Of a stretch of DNA of 64,000 nucleotides, positions 1 to 8,542 are shown piece by piece. The first letter of the stretch is position 1. The number at the start of each line of letters is the position of its first letter. Position numbers and translations under genes: made by a program. Source of the DNA: Chryseobacterium gilvum (GTDB lineage Bacteria > Bacteroidota > Bacteroidia > Flavobacteriales > Weeksellaceae); contig NZ_JAOTEN010000001.1 in assembly GCF_025628965.1 (NCBI RefSeq), positions 1,178,001 to 1,242,000 of the forward strand, given 5' to 3'. The notes below the pieces were generated by a model. That model did no database searches. It worked only from the letters and a program-made list of their open reading frames with translations, and was not told the origin of the DNA.

Positions 1-1
1 G

Positions 2-949
2 GGGCTAAAAGAAGAAATCGCCAGAAAAATAGAAAACAGCCATCATACAATTTATCATCCGGATTCTGAAATCACCATTACTTCCGGCGGAACACAGGCT
101 ATTTTCACGACCATTGCCACCTTTATCAAAAAAGATGATGAAGTGATTATTTTTGAGCCTGCATATGACTGCTACGAACCTACTGTAGAGCTTTTTGGAG
201 GAATTGTAAAACGTTTCGAAATGAAAGCTCCCGATTACGAAATCGATTGGAATGAAGTAAAGAAGCTGGTTTCAGAAAAAACAAAAATGATTATCCTGAA
301 TAATCCCAACAATCCTTCCGGCAAGATTTTAAAAGAAAATGATATTCAGGAGCTTATTTCTATTGTAAAAGATACTTCTATCCTCATTCTGAGCGACGAA
401 GTGTATGAAAATATCATTTTTGACGGAAAACAGCATCTCAGTATCTGCAAATATCCGGAACTGAAAGAGAGAAGCCTCTTAGTCGCTTCATTCGGGAAGC
501 TTTTTCACGTTACGGGCTGGAAAATCGGGTATTGCGCAGCTCCAAAAGCTTTAACAGAAGAATTTCGGAAAGTACACCAGTTTAATGTTTTCTGTGTCAA
601 CACTCCTATTCAGCTCGCATTGGCAGAATACATGAAAAACGATGACCATTACAAAAAACTGAATCAGTTTTTTCAGGAAAAAAGAGATTTCCTGAGAAAT
701 GGTTTAGCCTCCACTTCTTTTGAACTTCTGGATTGTGAAGGAACATATTTTCAGGCCGTGAAATATAATCAGATTTCTGATCAGAATGATATCGATTTTG
801 CTACAGAACTGACGATTAAACATAAAGTGGCAACGGTTCCTTTCTCCTCTTTTTATAAAAATAAAAATAATGATCACGTTATCCGGTTATGCTTTGCCAA
901 GAAAACAGAAACCTTAAAAAAGGCTATTGATCTTTTATCAAAAGTATAA
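2..949 (+). CDS. PLP-dependent aminotransferase (methionine aminotransferase-like), 5' end cut by window
   Basis: This is a class I/II fold-type I aminotransferase that moves an amino group using pyridoxal phosphate in the cytoplasm. The reading frame is open from base 2, so the true start lies outside the window; a GTG at 143 is internal. Visible marks are SGGTQAIF for cofactor phosphate binding, NNPNNPSGK, the SDEVYE aspartate, and SFGKLFHVTGWKIGY, which holds the Schiff-base lysine. The pattern fits the YbdL-like methionine/glutamine aminotransferases. That substrate assignment is family inference. Confidence 0.85.
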   Translation, partial: GLKEEIARKIENSHHTIYHPDSEITITSGGTQAIFTTIATFIKKDDEVIIFEPAYDCYEPTVELFGGIVKRFEMKAPDYEIDWNEVKKLVSEKTKMIILNNPNNPSGKILKENDIQELISIVKDTSILILSDEVYENIIFDGKQHLSICKYPELKERSLLVASFGKLFHVTGWKIGYCAAPKALTEEFRKVHQFNVFCVNTPIQLALAEYMKNDDHYKKLNQFFQEKRDFLRNGLASTSFELLDCEGTYFQAVKYNQISDQNDIDFATELTIKHKVATVPFSSFYKNKNNDHVIRLCFAKKTETLKKAIDLLSKV

Positions 950-1021
950 TGTTAAATATTTAGCAGATTGAGCATAAAAAAGCGGCTCCATCTGCTAAAG
1001 TATTTAAATATCGGTTAATGA

Positions 1022-1786
1022 CTAAAAAAACATTCCGCCCGATGCTTCAATTCTCTGTGCATTGATCCATCCTGCATCTTCAGTACACAGAAAAGCGACT
1101 ACTCCACCAATATCATCCGGCAAACCGGCTCTTCCCAAAGCCGTATTACCGGCAATCATCGCATTGATGTTTTCATCATCCCTTGTTCTGCCGCCGCCAA
1201 AATCGGTTTCTATCGCTCCCGGAGCCACCACATTCACCTTAATTTTTCTTGATCCCAGTTCTTTCGCCATATATTTCGTCAGCATTTCAACACCCGCTTT
1301 CATAGAACCGTAAACAGAAGATCCGGGTAGCGCAAATCTGGCTAATCCTGAAGAGATATTGATAATTCCGCCCCCGTTATTCATGAAAGGCAAAAATTTC
1401 TGGGTCAAAAAGAAAACTCCTTTAAAATGAATATTAAACATTTCATCCACCTGATCTTCGGTAGTTTCTGTAATAGGAGAATAGAGCGCAGTTCCTGCAT
1501 TATTGATCAGATAATCAATGTTTGGACTTCCTGTATTTTCTTGTAAATGATCCGAGACATTTTTAACAAAACGGTCAAAGCTTTTTACATCTCTTGTATC
1601 TAATTGTAAAGCAAGGGCTTTTCTTCCCATCGCTTTTATTTCATTTACTACATTCTCAGCTTCCTCTTTATTGCTGTGATAGGTAATGATGACATCAAGG
1701 CCTTTTCCGGCAATTTTTAATGCTGAGTTTCTTCCCAATCCGCGGCTTCCGCCTGTAATAAGTGCAACTTTTGTTTTGTGATCCAT
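1022..1786 (-). CDS. SDR family NAD(P)-dependent oxidoreductase
   Basis: This is a classical short-chain dehydrogenase/reductase of 254 residues. The N-terminal TGGSRGLGRN is the glycine-rich nucleotide site, NNAG lies near residue 95, and SSGL followed by YGSMK supplies the catalytic Ser-Tyr-Lys. The PGAIETDF stretch after the active site is typical. The exact substrate cannot be read. It lies 87 bp downstream of an AraC-type regulator on the same strand, which suggests, without proving, that the regulator controls it. Confidence 0.9.
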   Translation of the reverse strand: MDHKTKVALITGGSRGLGRNSALKIAGKGLDVIITYHSNKEEAENVVNEIKAMGRKALALQLDTRDVKSFDRFVKNVSDHLQENTGSPNIDYLINNAGTALYSPITETTEDQVDEMFNIHFKGVFFLTQKFLPFMNNGGGIINISSGLARFALPGSSVYGSMKAGVEMLTKYMAKELGSRKIKVNVVAPGAIETDFGGGRTRDDENINAMIAGNTALGRAGLPDDIGGVVAFLCTEDAGWINAQRIEASGGMFF

Positions 1787-1873
1787 TTTTTTAGATTTTT
1801 TATTGAGACAAAGTTCTGTTATTTTACGTTTTTTATATTTGCTTCAAACAATCTGAAATTTGCACATTTCAAA

Positions 1874-2812
1874 TCATGAACGGAATTCTAAGGGGGTAAA
1901 AGAAGTTTTCCGTTTAAAAAAATTGGAAAAGTGGGCAATTTCCTCAAATCCCAATGCGTAGGATATTTCAGAAACATTCCATTTGGTTTGCTTTAAAAGT
2001 ATTTTAGCTTCCTGAACAATCCGGTCTGCAATACATTCGGTCGTTGTTTTTCCGGTATTTTCCTTTAGGTTTTTATTAAGATAATTCACATGAATTGCCA
2101 GTCTTTCCGCATAATCTTTGGCCACTTTTAACTGAATTCTCTGATCCGGCGATTCAATAGGAAATTGTCTTTCCAGCAATTCTATAAATAAAGAAACCAC
2201 GCGTAATGAAGCGTTTTGAGATGTTGAGGTTTTGGCAGCAGGCTGCAATTTTTGCCCGTAATGAATCAGCTCAAAGACATAATTTCTGATAAGATCATAT
2301 TTAAAGATATAATCAGAAGCGATTTCTTTTTTTATTTTTGAAAACACTTTTTCAATTTCATCTGCCAAATCATCTTCAATTTCAAAAACGGGAACTGCGC
2401 CCGGTTGAAAGAGAGGTAGATCTTCTAAAATATTCTGAGATTGGTTTTTATTGAAAAAATCATCGGTAAAAACACAAAAACTTCCGGATTGATCTGCATC
2501 TTCCGGTATGTAATGATATGGAACTTTCGGGGTTGCAAACAACAGTGCATTTTTTTTGATTGAGATTACCTTATCTGCATATTCTGCCCTGTTTTTTCCT
2601 CTGATCAAACTTATCTTGTAATATTTTCTCCTGTTGTAGGGCATTTCAGAAGTTTTCTTCATCGTTGCAAGTGTTTGCGCAATATCAAAAACATTGAAAT
2701 GGCCAATATCTTTATGAAGTCCTTTCGGAAAAATGCTTTCCAGATCTTTCCCCAGTCTTTCTGCCATCTCGCCGTAAAATTCTTCCAAAGAAGTGTGGGC
2801 TATCTTTTCCAT
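1874..2812 (-). CDS. AraC family transcriptional regulator
   Basis: The protein has an N-terminal cupin-like sensing half and a C-terminal AraC/XylS DNA-binding half (roughly the last 90 residues, two helix-turn-helix units ending in GFEEIAHFSNFFKRKTSFTP). The longer frame opens at 2842, but the methionine at 2812 (MEKIAHTSLEEFY) starts the conserved protein and is preferred. It is transcribed towards the SDR gene, a common pairing in which the regulator controls a stress or aldehyde-handling oxidoreductase. The ligand is unknown. Confidence 0.88.
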   Translation of the reverse strand: MEKIAHTSLEEFYGEMAERLGKDLESIFPKGLHKDIGHFNVFDIAQTLATMKKTSEMPYNRRKYYKISLIRGKNRAEYADKVISIKKNALLFATPKVPYHYIPEDADQSGSFCVFTDDFFNKNQSQNILEDLPLFQPGAVPVFEIEDDLADEIEKVFSKIKKEIASDYIFKYDLIRNYVFELIHYGQKLQPAAKTSTSQNASLRVVSLFIELLERQFPIESPDQRIQLKVAKDYAERLAIHVNYLNKNLKENTGKTTTECIADRIVQEAKILLKQTKWNVSEISYALGFEEIAHFSNFFKRKTSFTPLEFRS

Positions 2813-2854
2813 GATGAAATTTGTATAAATCAAATATAGCAAATTATGACAAAC

Positions 2855-3937
2855 TTAAATAACAGATCCTCCTACCATTGTTAAAACCCATTTATCGTTT
2901 TTATATTCAGCAGAATAATCAGTTACAGAACTGCTTCCCCATTCGGTAATGAAAAATTGTTTAGGATTGTTTTTATTTTTCTTGATTTTAGAGATTCCGA
3001 ATCTAAATACATCAGTAACTTTCAAATAGTCCGTCTGCTTATTTTGATTTTCCTGAGAAAATAAAACTCTGTATTCGTTAGGATTTATTTCATGAAAATA
3101 AGCGCAATCACTTTTAAAAACTTCAAAATAATAATGCTTTTTTTTAAAATCAGAGTCCGTTGCATAGGTAGGCAATAGCTGCAGATATAATTCACTGAAT
3201 TTATTTTTTTCAGATGTAAACAGAGGATTCATATCATTAAAATCATCAGTTCCGTCACCGTCTGTATCTTTATTATCAGTATTCAAGCCAAAACTGTTTT
3301 CAAAGATATCGTTATAGCCATCATTGTCAGAATCTTTGATTAAATCGTCTAATTTGATTTTAAATAATTTTCCATCTTCAATAGCTGAGTAATCTTCGTA
3401 ACCCGGAAGACCTCCAACCTGTATGATCTTTACCAAGCTTCCTTCAAGTTCTAAAAAACCATTATTGATAATGGGCTTGGTCTGGATTTTATTAAGATAA
3501 TAATGGCTAAAACTTAACCCTAAAAAATAGGCGTCCGCTTTATGATTGTCAATTTTCAACAACCAAAAGCCCAGATTATTTTTCCCTAAACAATACTCAG
3601 TATTTCCGATACGCTGTTTATTAGAGCATGAAAACTGATTATAAAATTTCTCTCTAAAATTTTTATATTCTTCTTTTTCCCGTCGCCATTTAATTTCAGC
3701 TAATTTTTCATCCTGAAAATTATTTTCATTTTCGGTACTATCCTGCTTGAAAGGTCTAAAGTTTTTCAAACTTATTACCTCAAGATATTCTGGTTTATTT
3801 GTAAGAATCTGCTGAGCTGTAAATGGTTTTTCTTCTTTGTAAATGGTATTATCCTTTTCTATAAAACAATTTTCTTCCTGAGTTTTTGAGCAGGACCCCA
3901 AAAATAAGATAAACATTAAAAACGCAGAATATGTCAT
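2855..3937 (-). CDS. Predicted lipoprotein with Asp-rich calcium-binding-like repeats
   Basis: The protein has 360 residues and an N-terminal lipoprotein signal with the lipobox-like LFLGSCS, so it is probably membrane anchored after cleavage before cysteine. Near residues 200-240 there are thrombospondin type 3/EF-hand-like loops (DSDNDGYNDIFE and DTDGDGTDDFNDMNP), which commonly bind calcium. The rest is not recognised. It ends 43 bp before the AraC gene start and is separated from ychF upstream by a hairpin. No function is assigned. Confidence 0.7.
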   Translation of the reverse strand: MTYSAFLMFILFLGSCSKTQEENCFIEKDNTIYKEEKPFTAQQILTNKPEYLEVISLKNFRPFKQDSTENENNFQDEKLAEIKWRREKEEYKNFREKFYNQFSCSNKQRIGNTEYCLGKNNLGFWLLKIDNHKADAYFLGLSFSHYYLNKIQTKPIINNGFLELEGSLVKIIQVGGLPGYEDYSAIEDGKLFKIKLDDLIKDSDNDGYNDIFENSFGLNTDNKDTDGDGTDDFNDMNPLFTSEKNKFSELYLQLLPTYATDSDFKKKHYYFEVFKSDCAYFHEINPNEYRVLFSQENQNKQTDYLKVTDVFRFGISKIKKNKNNPKQFFITEWGSSSVTDYSAEYKNDKWVLTMVGGSVI

Positions 3938-3962
3938 TGAAAATTTTTTATAAATATAAACA

Positions 3963-3989
3963 AAAACGCCCCCAAATGCATGGAAGCGT
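3963..3989 (-). terminator. Probable terminator after ychF
   Basis: Arms AAAACGC and GCGTTTT enclose a ~13-base loop between the ychF stop and the lipoprotein start. U-rich sequence follows on the minus strand. The long loop lowers confidence. Confidence 0.5.
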
Positions 3990-4023
3990 TTTAAAAATAC
4001 TATATAACTAACTTTTAATATTT

Positions 4024-5115
4024 TTAAACATTAAATCTGAAGTGCATAATATCACCATCCTGCACGATGTATTCTTTACCTTCTACCGAAAGCTTTCCGG
4101 CTTCCTTTACTTTGGCTTCTGTTCCGTAGTTCACATAATCGTTGTATTTGATTACTTCCGCACGGATAAACCCTTTTTCAAAATCAGTGTGAATCACTCC
4201 GGCTGCTTGAGGAGCGGTCCATCCTTGTCCAATCGTCCAGGCTCTCACTTCTTTTACTCCAGCTGTAAAGTAGGTTTGAAGTTTCAGCAAATCATATGCT
4301 TTTCTGATCAGACGGTTTACTCCGGGTTCAGTTAAGCCTAATTCTTCAAGAAAAATCTCTCTTTCTTCAAAAGTTTCCAGTTCGTTGATATCTGCTTCGA
4401 TCTGAGCGGCTAAAACCACAACCTCAGCATTTTCTTTTTTCGCCATTTCTTCAATTCTGGCAATCCATTCATTTCCGTTTTTTATAGAATTTTCATCTAC
4501 GTTACAAACGTAAAGAACCGGTTTATTGGTCAAAAGCTGAACATCACTGATGATTGATTTCGCAAAATCATCCATCGGAAATTCTCTTGCATTTTTTCCG
4601 TCCTCAATAAACTTCTCAAGTTTATGCAATGTTTCGTAGGTCAAAATATCCTCTTTCTTGCCGGATTTGATAAACTTTTTTGCTTTCTCTACTGCTTTTC
4701 CTACTGTTTCCAGATCTTTTAACTGGAGCTCGATATCGATAATTTCTTTATCACGCATCGGATCAACTGTTCCTTCCACGTGAATAATATTTCCGTTTTC
4801 AAAACATCTCAAAACATGAATAATCGCTTCACACTCTCTGATATTGGCCAGAAACTGGTTTCCAAGGCCTTCACCTTTGCTTGCTCCTTTCACAAGGCCT
4901 GCAATATCTACAATTTCCACAACAGCAGGTAAAACACGCTCCGGATTTACCAGCTTTTCCAGCTCAAACAATCGCTGATCCGGTACGGAAACGGTCCCTA
5001 AATTGGGCTCGATGGTACAGAACGGATAATTTGCTGACTGAGCTTTGGCATTGCTTAAACAGTTAAAAAGTGTTGATTTACCTACATTCGGTAAGCCTAC
5101 GATTCCACATTTCAT
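4024..5115 (-). CDS. ychF: Redox-regulated ATPase YchF (Obg-family)
   Basis: This is a universally conserved P-loop NTPase that binds ATP in preference to GTP and associates with ribosomes in stress control. The P-loop GLPNVGKST is at residues 7-15, DIAGLVKGASKGEGLGN covers G3, NKPVLYVCNVDE occupies the G4 position where the usual NKxD specificity motif is altered, and the C-terminal TGS-like domain ends in VQDGDIMHFRFNV. The length of 363 residues is standard. It is a single-gene unit with its own terminator. Confidence 0.97.
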   Translation of the reverse strand: MKCGIVGLPNVGKSTLFNCLSNAKAQSANYPFCTIEPNLGTVSVPDQRLFELEKLVNPERVLPAVVEIVDIAGLVKGASKGEGLGNQFLANIRECEAIIHVLRCFENGNIIHVEGTVDPMRDKEIIDIELQLKDLETVGKAVEKAKKFIKSGKKEDILTYETLHKLEKFIEDGKNAREFPMDDFAKSIISDVQLLTNKPVLYVCNVDENSIKNGNEWIARIEEMAKKENAEVVVLAAQIEADINELETFEEREIFLEELGLTEPGVNRLIRKAYDLLKLQTYFTAGVKEVRAWTIGQGWTAPQAAGVIHTDFEKGFIRAEVIKYNDYVNYGTEAKVKEAGKLSVEGKEYIVQDGDIMHFRFNV

Positions 5116-5256
5116 AACGAAATTTTTATTTAATTATTAAGTGATGCAACCTTTCGGTTTCATAATTTATCTAATTTTGGCAATCGTCTTTTGACTGTAC
5201 GCCTATAAATTAGAGGTGTGCAAAGATAGTGATTTTAGGGTGAGTTTCATAATAAA

Positions 5257-5283
5257 AAAGTCTGCCGGAGATTGGCAGACTTT
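5257..5283 (-). terminator. Rho-independent terminator after ferritin gene
   Basis: A ten-base perfect stem AAAGTCTGCC/GGCAGACTTT is followed by T residues on the minus strand, just past the ferritin stop. Confidence 0.8.
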
Positions 5284-5303
5284 ATTTTTATTGTTAGTGC
5301 GTT

Positions 5304-5855
5304 TTAGGGATTCGCTCCTGTAGCATCCTGAGCCAAATCGGCATCATCGGGCTGCGTTTCCAGTGTTTTATCAAGCGTGAAAAGAGATTCGTCACTTGCT
5401 CTGTCGCCTCCTGCAATTTTTAATTTGTCAATCAGGTTCATTGCAAATGTCTCTTCCTCTATCTGTTCTTTTACAAACCACTGCAGAAAATTCCATGAAG
5501 CCCAATCTTTTTCTTCAAATGCGATATTAACCAAATTATATATGGCGGTCGTATTATCTACTTCATGTTTGAAAACAAGATCAAAACATTCTGTAAGACT
5601 TCTTGGCTCATCTCCGGGTGAAGGAAGCGCGGTAACTTTGGGTTTTCCTCCGCGGTTAAGCACATACTGCATAAATTTCACAGCATGGTCTCTTTCTTCC
5701 TGAGCGTGACGAAAAAGAAAATTCGAAATTCCACCATAGCCTTTATCAGCAGCCCAAATTCCGTAAGAGAAATAAACGCGTGATTGTAAATCTTCTGTAT
5801 TCATCTGGTCACTTAGTGCCTGTTCCAGCCTGGGTGAAAGTCTGTTGGTATTCAT
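5304..5855 (-). CDS. ftnA: Ferritin (non-heme iron storage)
   Basis: This four-helix ferritin stores iron as ferric mineral in a 24-mer shell. Visible ferroxidase residues are the Glu in MNTEDLQSRVY near the N-terminus and the Glu/His pair in HAQEERDHAVKF. NRGGKPKV follows helix B, as in bacterial ferritins. The frame extends to 5891, but the methionine at 5855 (MNTNRLSPRLEQ) matches the family start and leaves out a non-conserved His-rich leader. The acidic C-terminal tail is longer than in enteric FtnA. Confidence 0.92.
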   Translation of the reverse strand: MNTNRLSPRLEQALSDQMNTEDLQSRVYFSYGIWAADKGYGGISNFLFRHAQEERDHAVKFMQYVLNRGGKPKVTALPSPGDEPRSLTECFDLVFKHEVDNTTAIYNLVNIAFEEKDWASWNFLQWFVKEQIEEETFAMNLIDKLKIAGGDRASDESLFTLDKTLETQPDDADLAQDATGANP

Positions 5856-5995
5856 AATTATAAATTTATTGTGATGACAGGGATGATGCAAAAATGATTC
5901 CGAGAAACTCCATTTCTTAATTATATTAAATTACATAATATAACGTATTGTTTTTCATTTATTTAAGCACTTAATTTATAGTTAGTCTAAAATAA

Positions 5996-6026
5996 AAAAG
6001 CCAGTTCCGATCAAGAACTGACTTTA
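5996..6026 (-). terminator. Probable terminator after the GH10-like gene
   Basis: A hairpin with arms AAGCCAGTTC and GAACTGACTT (one G-T type mismatch) lies 40 bp beyond the stop of the lipoprotein gene, with an A/T-rich run ending in T residues on the minus strand. Confidence 0.65.
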
Positions 6027-6068
6027 CATTTTGGATGTATATTTTGATTAATAATATCAAATGTTTGC

Positions 6069-7673
6069 TTATAGATTATTTACTGGTTTTGCCATATAAT
6101 CGCTTTCATTCCCGAGACGGTCGACCGATTTTATAGCAATCGCGGTGAGGGTTTTTCCGTTTTTAGATTTGGGGATGTCTCTGGACAGGTTTTCCCGTGT
6201 AAGGATTTCAGTTTCCCAGACTCCGTTGTATTGGGTAAAAAGCACCCATTGAAAAACATCACCGATTTTCTTTGAGCTCCAGCTGGTTTGTATAAAGCTT
6301 CCGTTATCGTTGGTAAACAAAGTCGGTTTTTCTAAAGGCTGCGTTTTGATCCAAGAACTTTTCGGGACCAATGCTTTCTCTTTATAAGGACCGTTTTTCA
6401 AGGTAGGAAGCATATCTGAATTTTTCGTCAATCCGGCAATACTCCAATGGATTTCTCCTGCATTTCTTCCTAAAATTTCTCTGGAAAGTTCGATCTGATT
6501 TTTAATTTCTTCAGGACGATCAGGAGATTTCACTTCAACCGTATTCAAACCGGGCCACAAATGGCGGTTCATGGTGTTTTCAGATTTCCACCAGTTTAAT
6601 AATTTTTCAAAGCTTTGTCCTTTCGAATCAATCGGCCAGTATAATTGTGGCGAAAAATAATCTACCCAGCCGTTGTTGAGCCATAATTTTGCATCTGCAT
6701 ACAATTCATCATATTGAGAAGAGCCTACAATGCCTTCCGGATATCCCGGTTTCCAGATTCCGAACGGGCTGATTCCCAAACGTACGTAGCTTTTTTCCGC
6801 ATGAATTTCTTTGTACATTCTTTCTACAAATTTATTCACATTATCTCTTCGCCAATCGGCTCTGGATAAAGTTCCGCCATTGTTTAAGTAACTGTTCCAA
6901 CTTGCAGTATCCGGGAAATCTGCGCCTTTGTTATAGGTTGCGTACGGATAAAAATAATCATCAAAATGAATGGCATCGAGATCATAACGTTTAACCAGAT
7001 CTTTCACCACATTGGAAACATGCCCCTGTGTTTTCGGATTTGCAGGATCAAACCAGTACATCCCGTTTTTGAGACGAACGACCAGGTCGGAAAGCTTATT
7101 GACCATCGACAGATCATTAACTGCGCCACCGTTTGAATGATGTGCCCGATATGGATTCAACCAAACATGCAGCTCCATCCCGCGTTTGTGGGATTCTTCG
7201 ATCCAAAACTTCAACGGATCGTAATTCGGATAAGGAGGTTCTCCTGTCTTTCCGGTTAAAAAATAGGACCATGGTTCCAGTTCGCTCGTGTATAAAGCAT
7301 CTGCAGAAGGACGTGCCTGAAAAATTACTGCATTGAAGTTGTTTTCCTGCAGCATATTCAGCATATTGATGGCTTCTGCTTTTTGCTGTTCTACGGAAAG
7401 ATTATTTCTGGAAGGCCAGTTGATATTGGCAACACTTGCAATCCATGCGCCGCGGAATTCCCGGTTAACTACGGGAAGCTCAACTTTAAAGTTTTCGTCA
7501 GTTACAGGTGTTGCAATGGTTGTAACGGTAACAGAATCTTTTCCCTTGGCTTTAACAGATTTGAATGTATTTTGATTTTTTTCGGGCTTTGTACTGTTTG
7601 TTACAGATTTTGTGCTGCTGCAAGACGCAACAATCCCTAATAAGAATATTAATTTTAACTTAGTCACTTTCAT
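6069..7673 (-). CDS. GH10-like (DUF187/GHL10) glycosyl hydrolase lipoprotein
   Basis: The protein has 534 residues with a lipoprotein signal (GIVASCSS), so it is probably surface or periplasmic. The body begins FRGAWIASVANINWPS, typical of the DUF187/GHL10 family related to YngK. The TIM-barrel strands include NAVIFQARPSADALY, ELHVWLNPYRAHHS and DAIHFDDYFYPY, and the latter two carry candidate acidic and histidine active-site residues. The last ~90 residues look like a fibronectin-like domain. Family members are thought to act on cell-wall or surface glycans; the substrate is unknown. Confidence 0.85.
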   Translation of the reverse strand: MKVTKLKLIFLLGIVASCSSTKSVTNSTKPEKNQNTFKSVKAKGKDSVTVTTIATPVTDENFKVELPVVNREFRGAWIASVANINWPSRNNLSVEQQKAEAINMLNMLQENNFNAVIFQARPSADALYTSELEPWSYFLTGKTGEPPYPNYDPLKFWIEESHKRGMELHVWLNPYRAHHSNGGAVNDLSMVNKLSDLVVRLKNGMYWFDPANPKTQGHVSNVVKDLVKRYDLDAIHFDDYFYPYATYNKGADFPDTASWNSYLNNGGTLSRADWRRDNVNKFVERMYKEIHAEKSYVRLGISPFGIWKPGYPEGIVGSSQYDELYADAKLWLNNGWVDYFSPQLYWPIDSKGQSFEKLLNWWKSENTMNRHLWPGLNTVEVKSPDRPEEIKNQIELSREILGRNAGEIHWSIAGLTKNSDMLPTLKNGPYKEKALVPKSSWIKTQPLEKPTLFTNDNGSFIQTSWSSKKIGDVFQWVLFTQYNGVWETEILTRENLSRDIPKSKNGKTLTAIAIKSVDRLGNESDYMAKPVNNL

Positions 7674-7981
7674 AGTTTACAGAACTACATTTAATTATTT
7701 TTGAAAAATTACAATAATAAAATGAATTATTTATGAGTACATGTTTAAAAAATATTTTAACGCAAAGTAACAAAGGTTTTAACTACTAACTGCTTTTAAG
7801 TTCGGAAAGCATTTCACTCAGCGAAGTGCGTAATGAAATTTTGTAGTATTTTTATTTTGGCTAAAGCCAAATTTGATTTGAATACTGAAAGCGGACTAAA
7901 GTCCTCTCCTATTGATATATTAATGACGTTTAGAATTTAAATTAACTTTTTTGAATCTGCTCATGATTCAATTTATTAGAA
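7674..7981. repeat. Intergenic region with short palindromic repeats
   Basis: No gene is visible in these ~308 bases. Two perfect palindromes of the same design occur close together: TTTGGCTAAAGCCAAA at 7856-7871 and GGACTAAAGTCC at 7893-7904. Both have CTAAAG at the centre, which suggests units of a dispersed interspersed repeat. Confidence 0.5.
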
Positions 7982-8278
7982 TTACTTTATTGTATGCAAT
8001 AATTTTTTTGCACCGTGGTGTATTAAAAGGATATGAATTTCGTTTACTGATACTACGCGGTATATTATTCTGTAATTTCCTTCAAAGATTTCCCTTATTT
8101 TCTCATCATCAATTTCAGAAACTTTTTTACCTACAATATTTCCATTCTTCAAAATTTCCGTTTTATTTTGAATTTTTTCAATCTGAAATCTTGCATATTT
8201 TTTGGAGTCCAAACTGATGAAATCGTATATTTCTTTTAAATCAGTCTTTGCTGATTCCAGCCATTTTATTTGAACCAT
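7982..8278 (-). CDS. RelE/ParE-type toxin
   Basis: The 98-residue protein has the ParE/RelE toxin fold pattern: WLESAKTDLKEIYDFIS at the N-terminus, a basic middle, and IFEGNYRIIYRVVSVNEIHILLIHHGAKKL at the end. Family members poison gyrase or cleave ribosome-bound mRNA. Its start overlaps the antitoxin end by 13 bp, the standard arrangement for coupled expression. The ParE-like start leans towards the ParE branch; the target is an inference. Confidence 0.85.
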   Translation of the reverse strand: MVQIKWLESAKTDLKEIYDFISLDSKKYARFQIEKIQNKTEILKNGNIVGKKVSEIDDEKIREIFEGNYRIIYRVVSVNEIHILLIHHGAKKLLHTIK

Positions 8279-8451
8279 TTTTCCATTTCATTTTTAAGCT
8301 CTTCTTCAGAAATGGTATCATTATCTTTAGATTCTTTTTTTCTAATTTCCAGTTTTTCTATCATTATTAATCTTTCAATTACCTCATCAATACTGATTTC
8401 ATCTGGAAATTCATCAATTTGTTTATGGAGTTTTTCTTTAGTAATTGTCAT
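8266..8451 (-). CDS. Antitoxin of the ParE-type pair
   Basis: This is a 61-residue acidic protein upstream of and overlapping the toxin gene. It lacks an obvious strong DNA-binding motif. The first half (KEKLHKQIDEFPDEISIDEV) resembles small flavobacterial antitoxins, and the charged C-terminus would wrap the toxin. Identification rests mainly on position, size and the overlap. Confidence 0.75.
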   Translation of the reverse strand: MTITKEKLHKQIDEFPDEISIDEVIERLIMIEKLEIRKKESKDNDTISEEELKNEMEKWFK

Positions 8452-8495
8452 AACCTTTATATTTTCTTTAAGCTAAATTAGTAAATTAAATATAA

Positions 8496-8521
8496 AAAAG
8501 CCCCGAACAATCGAGGCTTTA
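8496..8521 (-). terminator. Terminator after typA
   Basis: A hairpin with arms AAAGCCCCGA and TCGAGGCTTT (one mismatch) lies 22 bp beyond the typA stop, followed by T residues on the minus strand. Confidence 0.7.
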
Positions 8522-8542
8522 AATATATGTAAGAATATGAGA

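Noticed and set aside
4042..5066. Plus-strand ORFs opposite ychF
   Set aside because: They lie fully within the antisense of a conserved gene and show no family pattern.
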